A stretch of DNA of 64,000 nt, from contig JACVVK020000343.1 in the NCBI GenBank assembly GCA_018292915.2, forward strand, positions 134,501-198,500, written 5' to 3'. Positions within the stretch are counted from its first letter, which is position 1. Each line of letters begins with the position of its first letter. The notes under the pieces were generated by a model. It made no database searches and had not been told where the DNA came from. It saw nothing but the letters and a program-made list of their open reading frames with translations. This DNA is from Batillaria attramentaria. Its lineage: Eukaryota; Mollusca; Gastropoda; Batillariidae. Shown here piece after piece: positions 1-13,208 of this stretch. The position numbers were made by a program, and so were the translations under genes.

Positions 1-2359
1 TGAAACAGACTCAGTTTCAAAGTGAAGTCCCGAGCTTCAAGACAGCGTTAACTTCACCCCTTAACCATCCGTACAAAGAAGGTAACCTGATGAGGCTGTT
101 TGCTCCTAGGACTGGGCGCTTTTCGAATGCACAATGTTTCCACAGCCAAGACATTCGCATAGAGAGCCACTTACTCCACTGTTCTTTGTAAAACAATCAC
201 GCCATGGAGCGTTACATACTTGGAAAAGCTGAAGGCGGTGAGTGTCCCGATGTCATGATACAAATTCCGTTGTCACTTAGCGAGGTTCTAGGTCGTAGTC
301 TCAAAAGTGTTCGCAGGTATTTCTGACAGTTAAAGGCTGCTTCTTCTCTCGAAATAGGGAACATATCCCTCAGTTTCCGGCGTCGTTCTCGCAGACACCC
401 CCCTCCCTCTCTCTATATCTCAAAGGCAGCTACTTGTAATTCTTAACTCTAAAGCAGAGAAAGGGCTTTTGTTTTCAAGGCTTTTGTCAGCCAGCTTAAA
501 AGAAAGGAAGAAAATACTTTGTTTCACTGGACAGTCAAATTCAAGGTTCCCTAAAATTTGACCGCATGACTAGGAATTTGGGTTTTCCCTTCAGACAAAC
601 CTCGCGCGGCCAAATCCGTCCCTAAGGACAGGGCGTGTTGTGCAGAGGATTAGGTGAAGACTCCTGGTTACATCAGACTCTGAGCACTCCCAACAAAACC
701 TTCTTCTATCTTAGCTGAGTTTTATTTTCTTTTCTTCTTCCTTGTCGTTTCTGTCCTGCTCTTGATTGTTTTTATTCTTGGAGAAAGCTAGACCACGCCT
801 AGTTCAAACAGAGTATTTTGAAAACGGTTTGACTCACTGCGCTTTCCTTTCCTACGACAGCCAGTATTGCTGAATATCTTCAAAGTTACTCCCCTCCCTC
901 GTCACAATGACAGAATTTGACCAGGGTGCCGCTTGCGAAAGACATTATTACTATAAAGAGATCCATGTGTCAGCTTCCAAAATACGTGGACTAAGTCGTC
1001 ACTAACCCACCTTTACGCCCCCCCCCCCTCCCCCCGCCCTCAGCTTTATCTTCCTGCGTAGGTTGGTCATTTCTGCATCTGGATTCATATCTTCCGTTTA
1101 TTTTCCGGTGGATCATGCAAATCATGAGTTTACAGAAGCACGGTGAATGGTTTGAACAGTGAGTAATGTCCTCTGCCTTGTTCCTCGCCCCAGCCAAACA
1201 GTAGAGTGTTGACTGATTTGGCCATCTATCAAGACATGCATGTAGCTTGTTTTCAAATATTCTTCATGTTCTAGCTTCTTTGCTTATGTTTTTGTAGTTT
1301 ATCGACGTCGAGTTGGAATATGATACCTGTGGCGAGAATTAAACCGTTAGGAAAGAAAGAATCGTTGTTATTCTCTCTCTCTCTCTCTCCCACACACACA
1401 CACTGGTGCAGGTTTACTTGGAGGAACGTCATTGAAATATTTTCTACCTGACCCGTCTTGACACGGTTAATCGGCGGATTCTGCAGATCGACAGGCCTTT
1501 AAAGAATGAAACGAGAACGCAGACGTCCTCAATCTCCTGTACTCATTAACCTTGCACGTGGCATGGAAGAGAGACGGGAGGGCAGAACGGGCCTTAGGGC
1601 TCGTCAAATAACCGCTGCCCTGTTTTTAGGGTAGAGGGACTGGGGCCCAAGGAGAAGTCAGTTCACACGGAATACCTCCAGTAGCTGCCACATGTCTTTG
1701 TGGACAACGAGCCTTTTGTTGCTGTGGCTGACTTTATTGAATGATGATAACGATAGCACTTCCTCAACAAGCCAAGCGGAAACCTGGAATATCCAAAGCC
1801 GAGCCGGTGTAAAATGCCAAATGGACTCGGTACAAATGACTTTCGGGCACTTCCACAAGCACGGGCATCTTACGCCATACGCCCCGGATCATTGTAGCAT
1901 ACTCGATATCTAAGCTGGAAGTGCCCCGAGATGATTGGTGCTTGGGAGTTACATGCGAGTTACACCAGTACAGAGTTGGACTGTCCATGCTCCGGCAGTG
2001 AATTCGAGTCTTAGCTGGGAGTATAAATTGTGCTGAGCGCTGGCATTTGCCTCATTGTCCTGTGTTTGGTACCACCCATTCTTGGTGGGCTAGGAACAAA
2101 ACATTCGATTCCTACATAGCTCAAGTGTTGTAATAAATGTATAGGAATGAAGTTTGGAAGTTTCACCTCAATTCCTAGCAGGGTGAACATTTGCACAAAC
2201 CCTTTGTATGAAGCACCACATATATTTTTCAAGACTGATCAGACTTGTAAACAGATTGTGTCTTTGGACAATACGCATGGATCTGAAGAGATTTCTGAAC
2301 TGTTCTGGGTGTCGTAGTTGATTATAAAACAGTGACAGTTTTGTTCCTTAACCACAAAG
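1..2359. other. Stretch without a recognised gene
   Basis: I see only short open frames, a poly-C run near 1,018-1,035 and a short CT/CA repeat near 1,375-1,402. If the myosin continues downstream, this is intron. Confidence 0.5.
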
Positions 2360-2374
2360 CCCGTGCCATTTTAC

Positions 2375-2545
2375 GGGGAGCCGGGGTGGTCGAACGGTAG
2401 AGCGTTGGACTTCTAATGCTCGGGTCGTGAGTTCGATCCCGGCTGGGGCCAAATATTTGTGCTGGCTTTTTCATCGTTGCCCCGTCTTTGATATCACCCT
2501 ATGTGGTGGAAAAGGACGCTAAACTCCTAAACACCCACCCTTCCA
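2375..2545 (+). mobile_element. tRNA-derived SINE, family A, young copy
   Basis: The head reads ggggagccggggtggtcgaa with A-box-like (GGTCGAACGGTAGAGCG) and B-box (GAGTTCGATCCC) polymerase III promoter elements, a body ending GTGGAAAAGGACG, and a tail aacacccaccc. A perfect 15-bp target-site duplication (cccgtgccattttac) flanks it at 2,360-2,374 and 2,546-2,560, showing a recent LINE-machinery insertion. Confidence 0.93.
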
Positions 2546-3736
2546 CCCGTGCCATTTTACAAAATCGTCACATTCGAACGGTTTTATTGTGTGTTTTTGT
2601 TTGTTTTTTTTTTGTTTTTGTTTTTTTTTTTTTTTGGGGGGGGGGGGGGGCGGAGGCGGGCGGGGGTTATTTTAGATGACAGGAGGATCTGCCGGAAACA
2701 TACGGTATTGATTGAAAGAGATGCGAGATAACGACTTTGGGAACCCAACGTTCATCTCATTTTAGCTCCTCAATTCCACACGCAGGGAATGTAAAATTAG
2801 CCACCATGACGTAAACATCGCGGCAGCACACGTGACCTGCAGCTAATGTTGGATATTTTAAAAAAAGGTCTAACGCCAAACATTTCAACGTTTCATGTCG
2901 CAGACTGTTTTAAACATTGCACGGAGACTTCTATTTCGCGCCTTAGTGTGCCAGTTGCTCTTTCGCCTTTTGCGCCGGTGAGATCCAGAAATCTCGAGAC
3001 GGCGCAAGCGTGTGAAATGCCAGTTAGAACTCCAAACAAGATTCCGCACGAAATTCCAAACCAAATTCCATCGAACTTTGACGCTTACGGACATTCCAGT
3101 CCCTCTTTTGGCAGTTCTGGGGGTGAATGAGTACCTGTCTTTCGATCCAGAATACCAATTCTGGTTGTCTGATGCGAATTCAGTCAAGGTCAGTAGCGAA
3201 TGACAAGGACTAGGGTAAAACCGGCAAAGCCGGGGCAGTTAACAAATTAACTTTGTTCACCTGAGGCAGTTTCCTGTCTGGCAAACACTATCCACAAAAA
3301 GATCAGCAAAAAAGCAAAACAGAACAAAACAAAGCAAAACACAAAGCAAAACACAAAGCAAAACACAAAACAAAACAAAACAAAACAGGCAAAAAACCCC
3401 AAAACCTCAGCCATGAAAGTAGACCATTCACAACGTTGCATAATTCATATATCACAATGCGCAAATTCCCGCACTGAAGACATTGCTTGCACATACTGAA
3501 GGGTCTTATCTCTGTTAAGCGGGATTTGTGCTAAATTAACACTGATTAAGCGCGCGCATAATGAGTCATTCTACAAAGATCTGAAACCAAGACACATGGG
3601 TTCCAGCCCAGATTGTAATATTTAAGTGTCAACATTAGGCCTCAGATTCAAATTCAGGAAGATCATAGTTCATATAATATAATACTCCCATGCTTATTGG
3701 TCTAGAAATGTGATATAGACGTTTATTCAGACCTAC

Positions 3737-3848
3737 CTTACTGGCTCCGATCTCGAAGTCTTCCAACTCAGCATTCTTCACGATGACCAGACAGTTCGCT
3801 GCTGTGGGCTCCACTACCGCCAGTGGAGAATAAACCAGCAGCTTGTAT
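3737..3848 (-). CDS. Myosin exon p: converter start
   Basis: This exon is 112 nt. It completes a Lys codon and encodes [20 protein letters not shown] and ends FEIGASK, equivalent to the converter segment that normally runs ...yqiGktK/VFlR. The donor is gtaggt. The next exon (VFLR-like, then the lever arm) was not found between 1 and 3,736 and probably lies outside the window. Confidence 0.93.
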
Positions 3849-6800
3849 CTGAAATGATGCGAGACAGTTATAGTCAAATATCCGATATCAAATATATTAA
3901 TTCCCATTAGACAAATGTAACCTTACGTCACTGCGCCCAGTCAAAGGAAACAGACCATACAAGGTAAGAGCTTATGTTTAGCTTTCCGGTTGTGAGCCAA
4001 ATTTCTTCTGAAAACGGCAGACATACCCCAGGTTATCCTAAACGTGCTTTGTGTGATTTCCTAAAGAATAAAATGTCGGTGGTATTTTTACAAGGCATCC
4101 CGTTTCGATTTACAAAATCTTACCACTGCCCTTCGGGCTAATATCCAAACCAAACGAAACCCCAGGGCGTTTGTTTGAAGACATCTAGAACTTTGCACAC
4201 ATCACTACATGCCGCAGTGGCGTTGTCCAGTTAGACAGGAATTGCCCGTATGTAGATCAGTAATCTGGAGATAATGTAGGAATGGCTCAAGAGAAAACTG
4301 GCTTCTGTCTTGTTGTGAGGGCACCGGATGTGTTGATCTACTTGCCACTGTCTTGTTGTGAGGTGAGGGCACCGGATGTGTTGATCTACTTGCCACTGTC
4401 TTGTTGTGAGGGCACCGGATGTGTTGATCTACTTGCCACTGTCTTGTTGTGAGGTGAGGGCACCGGATGTGTTGATCTACTTGCCACTGTCTTGTTGTGA
4501 GGGCACCGGATGTGTTGATCTACTTGCCACTGTCTTGTTGTGAGGGCACCGGATGTGTTGATCTACTTGCCACTGTCTTGTTGTGAGGGCACCGGATGTG
4601 TTGATCTACTTGCCACTGTCTTGTTGTGAGGGCACCGGATGTGTTGATCTACTTGCCACTGTCTTGTTGTGAGGGCACCGGATGTGTTGATCTACTTGCC
4701 ACTGTCTTGTTGTGAGGGCACCGGATGTGTTGATCTACTTGCCACTGTCTTGTTGTGAGGGCACCGGATGTGTTGATCTACTTGCCACTGTCTTGTTGTG
4801 AGGGCACCGGATGTGTTGATCTACTTGCCACTGAAGGCTGTATTTGATTTCACAAATTACAAGTAATTTAAGAAAAAGAAAAAAGCTGAGGATGCGAAAC
4901 GACATCATAATTATGCGTTTCTAATTTATGTATCGTCCACCGCACGTTCACTGTCAGAACATCTAGGCCGAACAACTTGGGGTTTGGTTTGGATAGCTGT
5001 TTTGCTTTCGTTCTTATTCCGTATGTAATCAGTTGCTAAGTTTCTTATTGCTTTTTTTTTAAAATTATTATTTCTCATTTTTTAAGTTCGGGTACACAGG
5101 AATATATGTTCTCATCAGTCATCATGGTCACCATCCGTAACATTAAAAAAATTGACAATGGTGTGCATTACTATAGAAACAGTGTACGGTAAGAACAGTC
5201 TTATTGCTTTTTATTGTGTGTGGTGGAGCTGGGGTTGCCGAGCAGGCAGAGAGATGGACATCCAATGCTTGCGTCGTGAGTTCGAATCCCGGATGGAAGC
5301 CAAAATCCGTGCTGACTTTTCCCTGGGTACCCTGTATTTGTTTTCACCCGATATTATGTGGCGGAAAATGGCGTTAAACCCGCAAATAGCCAACTATTGT
5401 TAGTGGTTGATTACTTGTTTTTGCACTTTCTCTTTTGATATGATCATTTTGATCGCATCCTCCATGACGGAACAAAGTTTTTAAAGTCTCTATGTTCGTA
5501 AAGCCGCTGAGATGGAAAACTACCGCTTTCGAAGCTGTACGGCTGTTTGTCAGATAGATGGATGCTTTATTTGGCCATCGCGACCGTTTTAGTAACTTTG
5601 TGGCTTCTCCTATTAGAGAAATACCACTTTCTTTGAGCCTACGATCCATTCCTGAACAGACTGGAAAGGGACTTATAAGCTGGCAAGTCACAACACTATT
5701 TTCAGATGCCGTACGGTGTCCCAAGTGACTGAATCTGATGTACGGATTTAGCGCATTGGATGAAAAGTTTTCTACAGCGTTGTTGTATGTCTGACAAACA
5801 TATTGAGACTTTAATACACTGAAAATCCGAGTGAGAACAGTGACAATCTCGGCGGGCAATCGCTGTCGCAGGGTCATTTTGACAAATAAGTTAACAATGT
5901 GTGCGTTTAGGTTAGCAAGGCCTACTGCCCCAGAAGACGGCTACAAGAGAGCGGAGGACTCAGTTTAAAAAAAAATGAAAAAGGGACGGAACAGAGCAGC
6001 CCTTGTATGAACTGTTGAATTTCGGCGTCAACGAGTGTAAAGATGGCGGCGAGGATCAATGAGAAAACACGTCTGCCGCAGCTGTGCAGGGCAGGAAGGA
6101 GCATGGGGAGGGGGGGGGGGGTCACGAGTGGTCTTGCTGTGACCTGTGACCAGTAATGGCAGTACACACATTCCGACCCCTGTGAAATAAGCGTCATTTT
6201 GTTTCAGTGGCTCGGCATGACGCTCGCATAGCATTTTTGGTTTTCAACGTTGAAGTCAGAAACAGTGTAGGAACTAGAACAGTGAAAGCATAAGACACGT
6301 AGATAAAACAGATTCCCGTCAGGCGCAATTAACTTACTTTTCCACAAAACAGTACCGTTTGTTTCATTGTTTGATGCGTTCTCACACACAACACAACACA
6401 ACACAACACAACACAACACAACACAACACAACACCACACCACACCACACCACACCACACCACACCACACCAGCCAGACAGACACAGACACTTGCTGACTT
6501 ACTTGTTGACAAACTCCGTGAACTCGATACGGACCGGGTAACCCATCTGTCTGATGCGGGCGATGTCCAGAACTCCGCTGGACCGTAACTGCTGCAATAC
6601 GTACTCCGCCTGGAAACGGTCCGGTGCCTTCTGTTCATTGCTCTTCACGCACCTGTAGATGTGAACAGCGAACAACCGTGAACACAACTGAACACATACA
6701 TGTTTTAATTGATGGTAAGAAATTCACGTTTTCAATACTCTGGTATCAGTCACTCATCTGTTTCTCCGCTTCTTTCTTTCTTTCTTTAGGCGAGCCGGGA

Positions 6801-9009
6801 CAGCCGAACGGTTAAGCGTTGGACTTCCAATGCTCGGGTCGTGAGTTCGAATCCCGGCTGGGGCCAAAAATTTGTTCTGGCTTTTTTTTTATATCGTTGC
6901 CCCGTCTTTGATATCACCTGTATGTGGTGGGAACGAACGTTAAACCCCCAAACACCCACCCACCCCATTCTTTCTTGACTTGTTATTTTGGACTGTCCTG
7001 TTTTGTTTGTTCTACACTGTATTCAACCCACAGTAATAATAATAATGTTTTGTTTGTTCTACACTGTATTCAACCCACAGTAATAATAATAATAATGTTT
7101 TGTTTGTTCTACACTGTATTCAACCCACAGTAATAATAATAATGTTTTGTTTGTTCTACACTGTATTCAACCCACAGTAATAATAATAATGTTTTGTTTG
7201 TTCTACACTGTATTCAACCCACAGTAATAATAATAATAATGTTTTGTTTGTTCTACACTGTATTCAACCCACAGTAATAATAATAATGTTTTGTTTGTTC
7301 TACACTGTATTCAACCCACAGTAATAATAATAATGTTTTGTTTGTTCTACACTGTATTCAACCCACAGTAATAATAATAATGTTTTGTTTGTTCTACACT
7401 GTATTCAACCCACAGTAATAATAATAATGTTTTGTTTGTTCTACACTGTATTCAACCCACAGTAATAATAATAATGTTTTGTTTGTTCTACACTGTATTC
7501 AACCCACAGTAATAATAATAATGTTTTGTTTGTTCTACACTGTATTCAACCCACAGTAATAATAATAATGTTTTGTTTGTTCTACACTGTATTCAACCCA
7601 CAGTAATAATAATAATGTTTTGTTTGTTCTACACTGTATTCAACCCACAGTAATAATAATAATGTTTTGTTTGTTCTACACTGTATTCAACCCACAGTAA
7701 TAATAATAATGTTTTGTTTGTTCTACACTGTATTCAACCCACAGTAATAATAATAATGTTTTGTTTGTTCTACACTGTATTCAACCCACAGTAATAATAA
7801 TAATGTTTTGTTTGTTCTACACTGTATTCAACCCACAGTAATAATAATAATGTTTTGTTTGTTCTACACTGTATTCAACCCACAGTAATAATAATAATGT
7901 TTTGTTTGTTCTACACTGTATTCAACCCACAGTAATAATAATAATGTTTTGTTTGTTCTACACTGTATTCAACCCACAGTAATAATAATAATGTTTTGTT
8001 TGTTCTACACTGTATTCAACCCACAGTAATAATAATAATGTTTTGTTTGTTCTACACTGTATTCAACCCACAGTAATAATAATAATGTTTTGTTTGTTCT
8101 ACACTGTATTCAACCCACAGTAATAATAATAATGTTTTGTTTGTTCTACACTGTATTCAACCCACAGTAATAATAATAATGTTTTGTTTGTTCTACACTG
8201 TATTCAACCCACAGTAATAATAATAATAATAAGTATTGTATAGGCGCTTTACCCAATTTCATGAATCGGCTCAAAGCGCCGCGAACTGAACTCAACACAC
8301 ACGCTCACGTGAATCACACGCATTCTCTCACACACTGGACAGAAACACATTACAATCACGTGGTGCGAACGGTCAGCTCAGCTATTTAATTTAGTCACAG
8401 AAAAACAACAACAACAATAACGCCACAAACATAGAAGCCAGCACGGAAGTGAGGTTCCCCATATTTTTAACCAGAGACCATCGTTGAGTGGTGGTGTTCT
8501 ATTTTAACGTGAATATTCTAAACGCATCAGATGTTTACTGCTTTCTCTTAATTGTCTATCCAAACACTGAATCTGACTTGAATAAACGCCGTAGTAAAAA
8601 AAATCATGCGACATAATTTTGTATATGCGTTATCCCTTTTGTTGTAGATTTGTAATGTCAGTGACATTTAAATACCGACCTGACGAAGTGAGGCTGCGCG
8701 TTGTTCATACGGGTCATTAGGTCGACAAGCGAATTCTGAAATGAAAATGAAACAGAAATTTGACTCCTTGATAAAAGCAAAAGCTTCCGGTTTTCGACGT
8801 GTTTTGTCTATATTAGACACATTCAAACCAACCCAAGTCCAACCAAGCACCCAGCATACCAAGCAACCAATACCCGTACTGCTGTCATCACACTTTATTG
8901 TTACAACATGGCAGACGTTTGGAAAACCAAGAATACACAGTACTTTCATAATAATAAGGATAATAATAACAATAATACTAATGATTTTTAGAGCGCCTAT
9001 TCTGAAGAG

Positions 9010-9091
<82 letters not shown>

Positions 9092-10771
9092 AAAAACAAA
9101 ACAACTTCAATACGTACTATCCCCCCCCCCCCCACACACACACACACATGCTTCGAACAGACTAATAGAACGTTTCCTGAAAGAAATGGGCTTTAATACG
9201 GGACTTGAAGTTGGAGCTAGTTGGGGAATTGACCTAGAGGTTTGTCGATTCGGATTGAATCGAATCCAGATCTCCCTATCCATGGGCCGGGTATGGTGGA
9301 TAGAGGTTTGTGATAGTGTATTAATGTAATGAATTTATACTAAATGTGTTTTAATGGCAATTTGAAATGGTGCGCATTATTCATATTAAGAAGTAATTTA
9401 GGTGATACTTAATTGAAATCGTAAAGTGTGTTAAATATCAGTCTCTGTGTTTTAGTGTCATTTTTATGTGCATGTATTGTCTGGTTGTTTGTTTTATGTT
9501 CACCATAACCGGATTTCCCACTTGGGATCATAAAGATTTATTTGAATTTGGATTTGAACGGTTCGAAACACAAAGCACTGTGGTGTGGGAAACTGAGTCA
9601 ACATTTGAATACAACTTTCCCAGCCGGCGCCCTTGTCTTTGAACAAGTCTCGGGCCGGACAAACCTCGTGAAACCCTCAAATCCCACAACCCTTACACCT
9701 GATGTTCAGAGCTTTAAAAAACATCGCACGTGCAACAGCACAGTTTTTGGACAGTTTTTTTCCCCTCCCTCACGGCCTGGCCATTTGAAGGTCTGCACAG
9801 TGTAGACTGAGGCACAACGTCACTGGTCGAGATGCCGCCAGTTCCCGCCACATGCGACGGACATCAAAGACATTGGGACGGGGCGCAAGACAGGACTCGG
9901 CTGCCAACTCCAGCGTTCTCGGGCTGACAGAGCTTTGTGGCCCGAATCAAGGCTAGGGTCTCCCAGAATCTCCATGAAAGTCCTTCACTTCGGGTAAAAA
10001 ACAGGCCCGAGGAGACAAGGGCAAAATCTCTTGGATGTATCGTTTGCGGTAAATTTGGTAAAAGGGAACACTATTTTTTACGATGTCATTCTAGAGCACA
10101 CCTGTTCTGAAGAAAGATATTTCACCGTCTGCTTCACATCCCCCCCCCATCCCCCCCCCCTTATTTCTGCATTTGTAATGCCCCCTTTCCTCCTTACCCC
10201 TTTGCAAAGGGGAGTATGCCTGCGCAATAAATGATCTGGGTCTAAGTCTACATCCTCCTCCCCCTCCCCGCCCCTATTTTCTAGGGGTGCTCTCCAGTTC
10301 CAAGTTCAGTGACCACTTGCCAAGAAGTGACCCGGTCGACAGATGGCAGTAGATTTTCACGTATTGACCGTCACCTCATCTCCCTCCCCGAAACCGTGCA
10401 CATGCTGCAAAACATCCATCTTCGCAGTCTTTTTTCCACTGCGGAATCTTTAGTTTCTTTCCATGGTCTACTGCCAGAAAGGGAGTGGGTCAGTTTCTGA
10501 CCTCACGTTTTTCTCAGGTGACCTTGACTGAGCCCGCCCAGCTTGGCAATACGACTTTATGTCCATAGCAATAGGTGTGGTGCCCCTGCCAACACCTGGG
10601 CAGGTGGGTTTAATGTCCATGTATCCACAGTGATCAACAGGTGCTGTGTTTTGAGACATGCAGCGTTGGTAACGGCATGGCTGATGTCCACATTATGGTC
10701 AGAAGTAAACAAATTAATAAGTAATGATTAGACTGGCCTCACTACCGCTTCCACTTTACAGAATTAGTAAA

Positions 10772-10855
<84 letters not shown>

Positions 10856-11042
10856 TGTCTGTCTGTCTGTGTCTCTCTCTCTCTCTCTCTCTCTGTATTA
10901 CTCTCTGTCTGTCTGTCTGCCTGCCTGTCTGTCTATCTGTCTGTCTGTCTGTCTGCCTCTCTCTCTGTATTACTCTATGTCTGTCTGTCTGTCTCTCTCT
11001 CTCTGTATTACTCTCTGTCTGTCCGTCTGTCTGTCTGTCTGT

Positions 11043-11137
<95 letters not shown>

Positions 11138-11295
11138 GAAGGGGGAGACGGGGTGGGGGTGGGGCTGAAATGAATCAGAAATATGCACAATCCTTATGTT
11201 TTTTTTCCCCTACAGGTATGATGGTGGGTGAGTCTCTGTAGATTGTGGACGATGTGCATGTAGTACATTAAGTACGCATTAAGTACGTGTATGTG

Positions 11296-11369
<74 letters not shown>

Positions 11370-12220
11370 CTGCATGTTAAATCTACAAAAGTCTTTTGAA
11401 ATCGTGTTGAAATACAGACACCTACTTTGCATCTGTGTAGCGTTGGCTTAAAAATAAGTTAAATGGAAGATGTAGGTGTATTTACCTTAACCAAACATCC
11501 TATCCCTCCGCTATGTACATCCTGGGAGCAAGAAGAATATGACATCTCCGAAGTGATAGAATCTGTGTGTGCACAGCATCCTTACATTTTAAAAGTCTGA
11601 TTCACCCGGACTTTGAAGGAAGGCCAGTAGTTTTATTTTTTATTTTTTACTCGCATTGAGCAAGAGCACACACCCACGGAAAGTCTTCCATTTTGCAAAG
11701 CTGTGATGTCTGCCCACTGAATCTCTATTCCTATATGTATAGAAAATTCGTGAAAAGATTCCCAAATCACATCGCTTTTCAAGATACGTTTCAGAAAATC
11801 TTTTACGTATAAGATACAAGTAACATCTGCGACGCAGAATTGCAAATCCAAATTTAATTTTTTTGGTTCGAGTTACAAGTACAGTTTCATGAAAAAGTCC
11901 CACGAAAAGAATCATACTTTATTTATTTAGGTAATCCATTTTTTTTTTATTCGAATTAAAATTTTTATTTCATGAAAAAGTCCATGGAAAAGGTCATCTC
12001 TTAGGTATTATATTTTATATTTTTTAGTTGCATTCTTCTAATTGGTATCGAGCTTTGATTTCAGTTTCCTTCTCTGCTTGTCTGTATTTGTGTCTGTCAC
12101 ATTTTTGTCTCGTATTTGTAGATTAAGTATGTAAGGTCTGTGCAAATGTGTAAAAACTAGCGTTATTGTGTAGCTAGAAAACACATTTTGAAAGGTGTAC
12201 GTACATGTATAGCGTATGTG

Positions 12221-12259
<39 letters not shown>

Positions 12260-13118
12260 GGAGCCGGGGTGGCCGAATGGTAGAGCGTTGGACTTCTAAT
12301 GCTCGGGTCGTGAGTTCGATTCCCGGCTGGGACCAAATATTTGTGCTGGATTTTTCATCGTTGCCCCGTCTTTGATATCACCCGTATGTGGTGGAAAAGG
12401 ACGTTAAACCTCCAAACACCCACCCACCCTCTCTCTCTCTCAAGTTGCAATATTTGCTGAATAATTATGCGCTTGGTATTTGTGTTTGTTTTACCTAGTT
12501 CTAATTGATAATTGTTTTCTACATATTTTTTGGAATGTCCTAGGTATATGCTGCGCCGTAGACCAGTTTGCATCATTTGTCCAACGGTACATATTAAAAT
12601 GTTGTTTGTTTGTGCGGTTTTTTTTTTTTTCAAGTAGCACGGGCACAGCTAGCCGCGAATTAGTCTTTATGCTTGCTCACTCACTGACTCCCCCCTCCCT
12701 CATCTCTCTCTCTCTCCCCCCCCCCCACCCCACTCTCTCACTTTAGGTGTTGTATATGTACGCTTAGCTCAAGGCTCCGCGAACTGAACCCAACACGCAC
12801 GGTCATGTGAAACACTCGCATTCACCCACCCACTGAACAATATCATCATATTAATTGCCACATGATGCTAAGGTCAACTCAGCTAGTGAAATTTCTAAAT
12901 TTACAATTTCAGTTTCAGTGTCGTTTGACCGGTTTAACAGTTCAAGTTCGCGATAGACATTCGAGTAAAACCCAGTTTTCATTTTACAAACCACCTGTAA
13001 CATGACTAGGGCAAATATTGAAGAAAGAAGTGGTTTATTTACAAACAAAGAGACAAAGAGACAAACAAACAAACCCGAAAACTGTACGTGTAAATATAAC
13101 CTATTGCTACAGAAAAAC

Positions 13119-13208
<90 letters not shown>

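Noticed and set aside
1658..1914. Minus-strand frame with a possible acceptor (tattccag) considered as the next myosin exon
   Set aside because: It lacks the expected VFLR-like converter continuation and any IQ motif.
10724..11241. Several long overlapping open frames rich in Cys/Val, Thr/His or Leu/Ser
   Set aside because: They are translations of the GT, CA and CT microsatellite and have no non-repeat coding content.
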